Position numbers and translations under genes: made by a program
Shown here: piece by piece, positions 24,285-33,944 of the stretch
How positions within the stretch are numbered: position 1 is the stretch's first letter
How the letters are laid out: each line of letters begins with the position of its first letter
The notes under the pieces: generated by a model
Told to the model about the DNA's origin: nothing
Database searches by the model: none
What the model saw: only the letters and a program-made list of their open reading frames with translations
Assembly: GCA_022316685.1 (NCBI GenBank)
Contig: JAKJHU010000036.1
Span: forward strand, 5,374,036-5,438,035
Source: Progne subis subis
Lineage: Eukaryota; Chordata; Aves; Passeriformes; Hirundinidae
DNA: 64,000 bases
Direction: 5' to 3'

Positions 24285-26109
24285 TTATTCATTTTTTTCA
24301 CAAATCAATCTCACTTCTTTGAAGGGTTCTTCTATATTATTTTGTTTCTTTAACACCATAATCTTTTGTGGTGTTGTTGTAGGCAACTTTTGGTCAATGT
24401 TCACTAATTGCATGCTTTGTACTACACTGGTGATGAGCCGGATGAAACAGGGGATCAAACAAGGAAGAAATATTTGACCAGCTGTAGCGCATAAAAGGAA
24501 GAAGCCTAACTTTTTCCACTATTCTACTCCCAACACATTATCCCACCAGCTAGTATTTAGCATTGATTCCCACTTTTGAACTGGTACGTGGGCGATTTTT
24601 CTGATATCATTGACTATGTCCAGGACGGCATTTCCATTGTCATCAATTTTTTAAACAACAATCTGATATATTGAACTTTCCACAAACACCCCCTTCTTCA
24701 GCTAATAGTCTAAAGCCAACCTATTCTGATACACAGCTGCTCTTGTTTGGGTTTGTTGCCTTGATATTAATTCCATTGCCTGACCAGTTTTGTTCATTAT
24801 TATCAGCGGCTTGAAGACTTACAATACGATTTAGCATATAAATTGGGGTTCAATATCCCCAACTCCCATCTTCTGCCCAGGTGACTGGCCCATATGTTTC
24901 TAGTATGCGTTCAGGGGGCCATTCCTCATCTCCCCATTTTTGGAATGCTCCAATCAATTCTCTTTTGTTTCTCTTCAGATCCTCATAAACTGGTATCCCT
25001 AACTGAACCCCATCAGGTCCTGGTAAAAGAAAAAATCCTGGCTGTATAATTACCAGAGTGCAGCTCCCTTTCCACTGACAGGGGAGTTTTGGGTATGCTC
25101 TTTTTCCACATATCCAAAATAAGCCGTCTGGAGCTTTCCAATAGTTAAATGTTTTGTTGATCTACATTCTCCCAAAATTTTGAAATTTACAGGATGCCAT
25201 AGTAAGGATTTTTACCTGTATCATTACATTGAAAAAGTTTTGTTTTGTTATCATACATACAATTCACTTTTTTTGCTTTTTCTTGGGTCCAATACACGGT
25301 TGGTTCTTCTGGGATCCACCATACAGAAGTTCCATTACTAACCTTATATCTTTTACAGGGTTTTCCTACTTCATAAAGGAACCTTTTCCCAGTGCACCAG
25401 AGACATTCTTTCCTTATCACTGTTGAGCTTAAAATCCACCCTTCTGGTCTGTTTTCTCCACTTGTACTTGCTTGGTTCCATTTTAGAAGCTCAATTGGGC
25501 CTAAGCTGCTGCCTTTCCATGGCCATTCTTCTGACATCAAAGCCCCTCCACAGACCCACCAATTGGTTATGTTAAGTTCCTTACTTATTCTTTCCCCCAA
25601 TTCTACAAACTGATTTTTACCCATCCTTGAAATATCTATTTCTTTTTCTAATTGCTGTTTAAGTTTGGTATACAAATCGTTGATCGAAATTGGCACAGGC
25701 TTAGGTGGTTGTACTGACTTAGCCTTTTTGCTTATCAATTGCTCTTTTACTAAATCCTGTGCTTTTTGCCCAGTAATGTAGGTAAAACAAATCCATCTCT
25801 CCTCTTTTGGGCACTGACTTCCCATCCTGCTACCACTTGTTCCTAAGTTCTCTGCAATCCAGTACTTCTTCCCGTTATGAATGCAATTGCCTAATTTGGA
25901 TGGTTATAACTGTGGCTGTTGACATGAGTGTGAGAAATGAAAAAAGAACCTCGGTGTCTTTCCATGTACAGCTTTTGGTAACATCTGTAACATGGCCTTG
26001 TCAATATCCCAAAAGGGAGAAGACAAAAATTGAGTGACAGAAAAAGGAGTAACAGAGGTCCAGTATGACTTATACTTCCACCTCCCATGCCTATGGGGTT
26101 GCAACCCAC
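24285..26109 (-). pseudogene. env: Env glycoprotein remnant (SU and TM)
   Basis: A start at 26109 opens a 72-codon frame with a hydrophobic signal-like stretch (GPLLLLFLSLNFCLL). A frameshift near 25893 moves reading into the 25187-25876 frame, which has several N-glycosylation sites and a WWVCGG motif where gamma-like SU proteins usually have C-x-x-C. After a TAA at 25187 and another frame change comes an R-N-K-R furin-type site near 24961-24973, then the TM subunit: a region like the immunosuppressive domain, a C-x7-CC motif near 24670-24700, and a hydrophobic membrane segment near 24420-24515. TM also has an in-frame TGA near 24850, a one-base shift near 24706, another near 24650, and a TAG near 24525. 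The frame ends at TAA 24285-24287. This is a surface fusion glycoprotein in origin, non-functional now. Confidence 0.85.
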
Positions 26110-26618
26110 AGCCGGTGTATTTGATCTTCTTGGTGGCGAATACAGAGGCCAATCTGGTTTTGCTCTCTATTTCCTTGTCTCTTCCTCTTAGCTAATTTCC
26201 AGACAAATCGTTTTTGACACTCCTTAACTGTCGTTTCCCACTGTTCTTCAGGTATCTTCCATTCAACAGGCACTAATAATTCCCATCCATAAACCACAGT
26301 TATTATTTCAGTTTCTTCGAATTCTACTTGGATAGGAGATCGATTTGACCCTTGACACTTCCTGCAACGAGAGTGTCGCTTGTGTGAACTACAGTAACAA
26401 TTCTTCCCACAATCTAAACATTTACATTTAACCCAGCTAGCATGTCTGGTATTTGGGTGGATCAAACAGGGTATTTGGTCTGGCACTGATGGAAGTTGCA
26501 ACTCCTCTTTCTCTTTGCATAAATCACAGGCTAATACAAGAGTTCTCTGTCTGAAACAGTCTTGATCCTCTCGTTTGGAGTGGAAGTATTCCTTCCCAGG
26601 GAGGGTATCGGAGGCATC
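26094..26618 (-). pseudogene. Cysteine-rich open frame between pol and env, function unknown
   Basis: This 175-codon stretch is free of stops between a TGA at 26619-26621 and its own stop at 26091-26093, and overlaps the env start by 16 bases. It contains no ATG, so it would need splicing, a non-AUG start, or a lost upstream part. A Cys/His-rich patch follows the pattern C-x2-C, then C-x3-H-x4-H, then C-x-C-x2-C-x3-C-x-C-x2-H-x2-H-x2-C-x2-C (about 26350-26530), suggesting metal binding. After it come an acidic, Trp-containing part (VVYGWELLVP, EEQWETTV) and a basic stretch (KLAKRKRQGNR). A splice-acceptor-like 'ctgtttcag' on the sense strand lies near 26550-26558. I do not recognise the family. 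It may be an accessory gene, an env leader, or an accidental frame. Confidence 0.5.
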
Positions 26619-26677
26619 TCAAAGCTTGTCCAGGCGGTACTTGAAACCAGTGATATAAGCTTGGCCTTATCTCCCAA

Positions 26678-29600
26678 TTAGGTGTGATCCTGGGTATGTT
26701 TCTTGGACCATTTGGGTTTTCCCAGTTCATTACCACCCAGTCCCCGTTTAAGAGTCAATTTTGTATCACCCGGTTCAGATGTAATTGTCCACTCCTTAGG
26801 TTCATCCACAGGTCCTTTGATTCTGCTGGCGTGGATCCATCCTCGTTCCTTGGTCCGGATTGCAGCCTAGGTCGTCAGCAATACCTGAAAAGGACCTTCC
26901 CATTGAGGAGATAAAGATTGTTCTTTCCAGGTTTTTACTAGCACCCATTCCCCTGGATGAACATTATGGATTTTAAAGTCTAAAGGTGTGGTTTGAGGGA
27001 TTATTCCTTTCAACCATAAGTTTTCAAGAGTTTTTGCAATGGTGTTAACGTATCTTATAACACTCATTTCCCCTACCTCATAGGTAGCATTTTCATGTTG
27101 GGTGGTTAAAAAGGGTAACCCAAACATCATTTCATATGGTGACACTCCCAGGGCTGACCTGGGTTGTGTTTGGATCCTCAATAAGGCCAAAGGTAGGCAT
27201 TGTACCCATGACCCATGTACCATTTGGGTTTCAACTATTAATTTGGTCAAAGTTCTCTTTAAAGTCTGGTTCATCCTTTCTACACGACCAGAACTCTGTG
27301 GATGCCATGGGGTATGCAGCTCCCATTTTATCCCTAAAGATTGAATTATCTGTTGTAACACTTTTGACGTAAAATGCGTTCCTCCGTCTGAGTCTATTCT
27401 ATTAACCATTCCATATCTGGGAATAATCTGTTCTAAAAGGGTCTTACTTACCATGTTGGCTGAGGCCCTGGTAATGGGAACTGCTTCTACCAATGAGTTA
27501 GATGGTCTGTTATTACTAATAAATACTTCCATCTTTGTACTTGAGGAAGTTCAGTAAAATCTACTTGGATACTTTGAAATGGTCAAAGAGCTAACTCACG
27601 ACTTCCTAGTGTTGTTTTTCTTATTACCTTTTTGTTTATCCTTTGGCAAGTTATGCATTTTTCAGTTACTTGCTTTGCTACTCCAAAAATCCCAATGCAT
27701 CCATAGTCCCTTAAAAAATGATCACACAAAGCCTGAGTACCCCAGTGGGTTTTCTGATGCATATCCTCTAATATTTTTCTAGCCAGTATTTTATTAAGTA
27801 ATTGTCTTCCATCAGGAAGTTTCCATTTCCCTGATTCAGCCTGTTCTCTTCCTATCTTGTTTAATTCTTTTCTCTCTTCTTCACTAAACTTGGGGATTTC
27901 CAATTTTTCCTCATTTGGAGTTAATATTAACATAACTATTTCAGCTCCATTTTCTGCTGCATCCTTAGCTTTCTGATCTGCTAAATTATTTCCTCTTATT
28001 TCTGGTGTCACTCCTCTTTGGTGTCCCTTAATGTGTACTATAGCTATTTCTTCAGGTAGTTTTAATGCCTCTAAAATCTCTAAAATGAGTCCCTCATGTA
28101 TTAATCCTTTTCCTCTTGAGTTAAGTAATCATCTTTCTTCCCAAATTTTTCCAAAAGTATGTACTACTCCAAAAGCATACCTCAAATCAGTGTATATAGT
28201 TCCTTTCTTGTGTGCTAAATATCCCAGTGCCTTTTTTAGAGCATATAATTCACAAGTTTGAGCTGACCAGTTTGAAGGTAATTTTCCTTTTTCAATAGTT
28301 TGCATGTTTTTTCCATTAACTACTGCATAACCTGACATTCTTTTTCCTTGTAGACATCTGGAGGAACCATCCACATAGATTATTTCCCCTTTTGAAAGGG
28401 CTTGTTCTTCGAGATCCCCCCGAACTTTTGTTTGGTATTGGATAATTTCTAAACAGTTCTGTATTAGGTTATCTGCTGGTTCTCCATATAAGAATTGAGC
28501 TGGATTTAAACTCCTGTTTACTTCTAATGTCAGATCATCGCTATCTATCAAGATTGTTTCATATTTTAACATTCTAGAGTCTGTCAACCATTTTTCAGCT
28601 TTCTGATTAAACACATTTCGAACTGCATGAGGTGTGCACACAATTTGTTTACCTCCAAAAGTAAGTTTACGACTTTCTTCTACCAGGATTGCAGTAGGGG
28701 CTATAGCTTGAATACATACTGGCCAGCCGTGGCTCACTGGGTCCAACATCTTTGATAAATAAGCTACTGGTCTCTTTACTCCTCCCCACTCCTGGACCAG
28801 AACTCCATGAGCTACCCCCTTTTCTACATTCACATACAGATGAAAGGGTTTTTCTAGTGAAGGTAAGCTTAAAGCTGGTATTAAGGCCAGTTTTAACTTC
28901 AATTTTTCTAATTTATCATCAACTTCCTTGGTCCATTTTATCTCCCTCTGACATTTTTCATACAAAAATTTTACTGCCTGTGTGTACCCCTCAATCCTTA
29001 ATCTACAATATCCCAATAATCCGAGTAGTTTTCTAATTTCCCTCTTTGAAGAGGGAGGTGGAAGGAATAAAATTCCTGCAATTCTCTCTGGACTGAGCCT
29101 TTGACTACCCTTACTTATCAAGTATCCAAGACATTTTACCTCTGGTTCTACAAATTGCAGTTTCCCTTTTGATACCCTTAATCCTTTTTCTCCAAGAAAA
29201 TTTAAAAGTTTTATTGTAGCTTCTCTAACTTCAACTTCATCTTCCCCAGATAGTAAAAAATCATCCACATATTGGATAATTTGTATTCTAGGAGGAGTGG
29301 AGAAGGCTTGCAGTATTTTTTCTAAAGCTTGCCCAAATAAGTTTGGAGACTCCGTGAACCCCTGCGGTAATTTCGTCCATCTTAATTGCTGCTTTCTTCC
29401 AGTTTTTGGATCCTCCCATTCAAAGACAAAGATATCTTGGGTCTTCTTGGCTAGTGGACAGGCCAAAAAAGCATCTTTAAGATCCACTACACTAAACCAC
29501 TGATGCTGAGGTGGAACTTTACTTAGAAGTGTATAGGGATTGGGTACCACTGGGTAACGAGACCGAGTTCTTTTGTTAACCTCTCTTAAATCTTGTACTA

Positions 29601-30237
29601 GTCTATAACTCTCATCAGGCTTCTTTACTGGGAGAATAGGGGTATTATGGGGAGACATGCAAGGTTCTAGTGTCCTGTCCTTTGTTAATCCTTCTATTAC
29701 TGGCTTCAAACCTTCCCATCCTTCTAAAGATATGGGGTATTGACATACACGTATGGGACAATCTTCTCTCTCTATTGTAACACTTAGAGGGTCAATATTT
29801 AATCCTCCCCTATTTCCTTCCCCAGCCCAAACTTCCTTGTTAATTTTTTCTTCATCCTCTTGGCCTAATTTTAAAACTTTAGCTGTCATTTTCCCATCTT
29901 CTGGTATAACCCCTATTCCTAATTTCACTTGTAAGTCTCTTCCTAGTAAGTTGCTACCTGCCTTTGGGACCAATAAGACATCTCCCACCCAAATTTTAGT
30001 TTCCCCTTCAATTACTACATCTTTAATGACTGGAATTGTAAAAGCTTCTCCTTTTGCCCCTGTTACTTTTGCAGTATCTTTACTCACACTATAACCTTTT
30101 GGTACATTTAGCAGGCGGGTTCTTTCTGCCCCTGTATCTACCACAAATTCCAATTCTTCTTATTGGGGACCTACTTTTAGAGTTATCACAGGCTCTAGAT
30201 GGTATTTGTCCCCTAAAAAATAGAGCCTTTGACCTCT
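26678..30237 (-). pseudogene. pol: Pro-pol remnant: protease, reverse transcriptase, RNase H, integrase
   Basis: Reading continues in the gag frame after its TAG. A TAA at 30160-30162 lies before the protease motif VDTGA. RT shows LPQGFTESPNLFGQAL and the catalytic YVDD; RNase H shows YVDGSSR, CELYAL and YTDLRYAF. The 674-codon frame (28129-30153) ends in a TGA within late RNase H, yet the same frame goes on with RGNNLADQKAKDAA and the integrase zinc-binding H-x3-H...C-x2-C. A second TGA is at 27583. The core then has VDFTE, a one-base loss near 27494, DSDGG and SSGRVERMN, giving the three acidic positions. A TAG at 26867-26869 breaks the C-terminal domain, and the frame ends at TAA 26678-26680. 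Motifs are gamma-like (class I). Four stops and a shift make it inactive. Confidence 0.93.
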
Positions 30238-30630
30238 CTATTCCTCCTCGGTGCTCATCATTTTGAAAATTTTCAGATCTATTACCTGCTTAGGACAATT
30301 TCTCCTATAGTGTCCCTCACCCCCACAGTAAAAGCAGACATTCCCGGAATGCTGCTGAGACTTGGTTTGTATTGGGATTCTATTCTTTTCCTTTCCCCTG
30401 TCTCTACTAATTTTATCTCTAGAAGTAGTGCCTGTATGTTTTTGATTTTTTTGGAAATTGTTTTCTCGCATGGTGACTGCCATAAGTTTTGCTTTCAGTT
30501 TAGCTTTCTCTTCATCTCTTCGGACATAAGCTTTTTGAGCCTCCTTTAATAAGTCATCTAATGATTTATTATGCCAATCCTCAATTTTTTCTAATTTTTT
30601 TCTAATATCTGGCCCTGGGTGTTCTTGGGA
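30238..30630 (-). pseudogene. gag: Gag remnant: capsid C-terminal end and nucleocapsid zinc knuckle
   Basis: The open frame starts after a TAA near 30630 and ends at TAG 30238-30240. It holds a charged, helix-prone stretch (EDWHNKSLDDLLKEAQKAY) and a single C-x2-C-x4-H-x4-C zinc knuckle (CFYCGGEGHYRRNC), as in gamma-like nucleocapsid proteins, which bind genomic RNA. Matrix and most of capsid are missing; the sequence passes straight into leader repeats. The TAG is followed in the same frame by protease, the arrangement used for stop-codon readthrough in gammaretroviruses. Confidence 0.88.
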
Positions 30631-30830
30631 TATTTAATCCCTCAGCCCAGCAGGTTTCAGTCCTGGATGTTCTTGGGCACTTATCCCTCAATCCAGCAGA
30701 CATTTTGCTTAACTCTGGCTGCTCTGGGAATATTAATCCTTCAACCCAGCAAAAGTTTTAGTCCTGGATGATCTTGGGCAATTACCCCTCAATCCAGCAG
30801 ACTTTTTGCTTCCTAGGGGTTCCACCCCTT
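30616..30830 (-). repeat. Imperfect tandem repeats in the provirus leader
   Basis: About four units of 50-60 bases recur, each with a 'ctgg.tg.tcttggg' part, then 'tta.tccctcaa.cCagcag' and 'tttgct' parts, as at 30618-30652, 30661-30710, 30715-30755 and 30760-30812. The first unit merges with the gag remnant, which itself encodes a similar word. Confidence 0.75.
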
Positions 30831-31293
30831 CTCTAAAACTCAGTCCCAGTTTCCCTGGGTGGATTATCTCACTCTTCTTATCACTCGCTTTGTCTCTTTA
30901 CTGGCTGTTTTTCTCACGAAAGAACAGAAATGTAGCATAGGAGACTCCGCACTCGCTTAGCAGGTCTGGGATAACCAGCTGCCTCTCATTCACACACATT
31001 CATCCCCCCCTTAACCGCCCCTCCAAACCAATACTTACCTGTCCTTTGTCCCTGGGTCTTTGTCTTCGTGCACACATTAGTCTTAGGGGCTAACTACCGC
31101 GGTTTTAGGGAATCTTTTCCCTTTTTTTTTTGTTTTATTGCCTCCTTTTGTCCATTGATCGTAACCTGCATCTGCCGGTCACAGCAGGGGAATACAGAGC
31201 AAAGCTGCCAACTGGGCAGGGTGCGCCATCCTCACCCTGATTCCACTGGGGCACCGGCAGTGAGGTGTTTTAACCATCCTCTGCTATCATAAT
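30831..31293 (-). other. Provirus leader (untranslated) region
   Basis: Sequence between the 5' LTR and the leader repeats, with no open frame of note. A primer-binding site, expected to begin TGG within a few bases of the LTR, is not recognisable: the sense strand after the LTR reads ATTATGATAGCAGAGGATGG. The first TGG there is about 17 bases in and does not match a tRNA end that I know. Confidence 0.6.
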
Positions 31294-31839
31294 TGTGAAA
31301 AATGACAATCACTTGTTTTAAAAAATTTAAAAGTTTAATAGTAAATAAGATGGTTATAAAAATAGAATTAGAGTAAAAAAATTGAACAATTAGAGTTAGG
31401 ACAATACAAGACAATAAAAAAACCAGATGTCTGGGTGCCTCTCTGAGCAAAAAGCTCCGAAGAAGGACCCCTGTTTACAAAGGATTATCTCTTAAAAGCA
31501 ATAGCCTGTTGAATATTCATACATTTCATACATGATGCATAAATTCCATTCAAACAAAGAATTGTCTCTGGTTAGTATCACTTTTTTCCTTTAATCTCTA
31601 TGCCATCCACAAGGCCGAGCGAGGCAGGAGGAGTTGGTCTCTTCTGATAAGGAGGTAGTAAATTCTTTTTCTCTGAAAGGTTTACATTTTCCTGTGGTTG
31701 GTTGGTACATAAAAACTACATTTTAACTACAAAACTACATTTACTATACTATCAAACTATTAATACAACATTAACAATTAATACAACATAATACATACAG
31801 TAAATATCTTGCGTAGAGCCATATAATATGCACTTTTCA
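31294..31839 (-). repeat. 5' LTR of the provirus
   Basis: Plus-strand ends are TGTGAAAAATGAC and ...TGCACTTTTCA, matching the 3' LTR with about 19 substitutions. It would have held the promoter reading leftward. The flank at 31840 begins CTGG, the target duplication. Confidence 0.95.
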
Positions 31840-31843
31840 CTGG

Positions 31844-32440
31844 TAAACAAGTAGCTGACCATGAGCCAGCCATGTGCCTTTCATGGCAAAGGAGGTCAAA
31901 AGCATACTGGGCTGCATAAGGGGTACATGAGGTGTGCCTGAAGGTTGAGACATGTGATCCTCCTCATCTGCTTAGCACTGTTGAGACACATCTGGAGGTC
32001 TTAGTCCATGTCTGGACTCCCCAGTGTAAGAGACTTATGGATCAACTGGAATAAGTCCATTTAAATGATACTAAAATTATTAAAGGATTGAAGCATTTTT
32101 AAATTGAATATAGGCTGAGAAAGCTGGAGCTGCTCAGCCTGAAAAAGGCTTGAGGGGATCTCATCAATAGACAGAAATTAAAACACATGGAATTGAGTCT
32201 AAACACAAGAGATTTTTGTTTTGTTTTGTTTTTTAATTGTAGGAGTGGTCAAAGCCTGGAACAAACCACCCAGAGAATTTGTGGCGTGTCTACACTTAAA
32301 AGATATTAAAACTACGACAGAACACAGCCCTAGGTAACCTGATGGAGCCAACTATTGAAGCATTGCTTTTGGACTAGAGAATCTCCACTAGAGAATCTCC
32401 TTGCAATCTCAGAGATTCCATGATTCTGCAAGTGTGTCAA
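31844..32440 (+). repeat. CR1 LINE, 3' part (right of provirus)
   Basis: This continues the CR1 from 23681: 'gctgaccatgagccagccatgtgcc', 'ggctgagaaagctggagctg', 'cagcctg', 'ggaacaaaccacccagag', then a terminal 'agagattccatgattctg', a remnant of the CR1 8-bp tail repeats. It is old and not open. Confidence 0.85.
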
Positions 32441-32819
32441 ATAGATTTTATGCAATAGGTTTTTTATGTAATAAAGTTATATTAAAACTGGAATCTAGGC
32501 AGCATCAGACAACAACAAATATAAATACATGTATTAAAATGCTAACTTTTAAAAAGTATCAGCCAAGTCATTAACTTTTTTACTATTTCAATTGTTTTCT
32601 ATTTTTATTAATTTTTTTTTTTTTTTTTAAATTAGGAATTATTGAAAAGAATACTCAGCTTTGGTAATATCAAATATTTGTGTTTAGTATCGTGCATGCT
32701 TTAATTTTCAGGTAGTTGCTCTGTCAAGCACATAGTAATAGTGGAATTGCAGTGATGCTCAGATAATGACATATTTTGACCAGTGGGAAAGGAGTGAATA
32801 CGAACTCTTGTGACTCTAG

Positions 32820-32861
<42 letters not shown>

Positions 32862-33940
32862 TACTGGCTTCTGAAGAGCATGCTAAAGAGCATATTCAGT
32901 GCCTCAAATAAATGGCCTGTGTGACATGACAAAATTAGTCCCTTATGATTTACTTTCCACAAGCTGTCCCCTATATTTAGGTATGAAGTGCTTAAAATGT
33001 TACTCTTTTAATGTAGTGCATTATTTTTTGAATACATTATGATACTTTGGCTTGCAATGAATAATCCTATATAATCAGAGTTGTCTGACTAAGTCAGCTC
33101 ATTTGCAAAATGCTTTTCATCACAGTCTATTCCAGCCATTATAGTCCTCAGTCTTTCGCTATCTTCTCCGTATCTTTAATTTTAGAACGTCAGAATGCCT
33201 GAAGAAGTTCACTAGATTTAACAATTGCATTAATATTTGCTGTTTGCAAAGAGTTTAGCACATACTGGAAATCTCAGGCACTTAGTGTCTCAGATGTCAT
33301 AAACCTTTGTGTTTTCTTATGATAATAAGAAATATACTGTTAAAAGGGGCTGGTGGCCAAATTAAAAAAAAAAAAAAAAGTGAATAAGCAGGAAAAGCTG
33401 GAAGAAGATCTTGAAGAATCAATTGATGGATATGATTTATGTTACCAAGACTGCACTAGTATTATTCAAGAAAATGGGAAAGTGAGACTTTGAATTTTTG
33501 TTTTCATGTTAGTCCAGACGATAGCTTTCATATAATTCAGAAAGGTTTTATAAACTTGTTGAACATTAAAAAATGTACCACAAAGCCCTGGTTCATAAAA
33601 AAATTCAATACAAATAAACCATCAAGAATTATACTGATCAAAAATGATATTTTACTGAAAATTATGATGTAACTAGCTGCTTCCTTAATGAGCAGTTAAG
33701 TTACTGATAATTTGAAATAATTCAACTTTCTAATTGTAACCTAATTTAGGTTATAATGCAAAGTGGACATCATGCAGAAAATGTAAAGGGCACTAGTCAT
33801 CATGACTCACGCCCACTGCATTATTTCAGACATTCTGTTACTTGTCACAGACCAGTGCAGAGGTTTTCACCTCTTCAGTTAATCCTTTTTCCTGTGCCTG
33901 TATTCATAGGCCTGTATTCTGGTCTTAAAGCAGGCCATCA
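32441..33940. other. Unique AT-rich non-coding DNA with long T and A tracts
   Basis: It contains T tracts at 32611-32628 and 32822-32860 (39 bases) and an A tract at 33364-33379. The stretch 33040-33260 is less repetitive and could be a conserved non-coding element, but no test is possible here. No gene is seen. Confidence 0.45.
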
Positions 33941-33944
33941 AATA

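Larger units (their letters stand above)
23678..31843 (-). mobile_element. Class I (gamma-like) endogenous provirus, minus strand, defective
   Basis: The element spans 23682-31839 between an exact CTGG duplication (23678-23681, 31840-31843), the 4-bp size usual for gamma-like retroviruses. It interrupts a CR1 whose two halves resume in register. LTRs are 537 and 546 bp. By hand I count about 19 substitutions between them, roughly 3.6 percent, plus several indels. Order on the minus strand is LTR, leader, gag remnant, pro-pol, cysteine-rich frame, env, purine tract, LTR. Most of gag is deleted and pol and env carry stops and frameshifts, so no functional product is expected. Confidence 0.95.
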
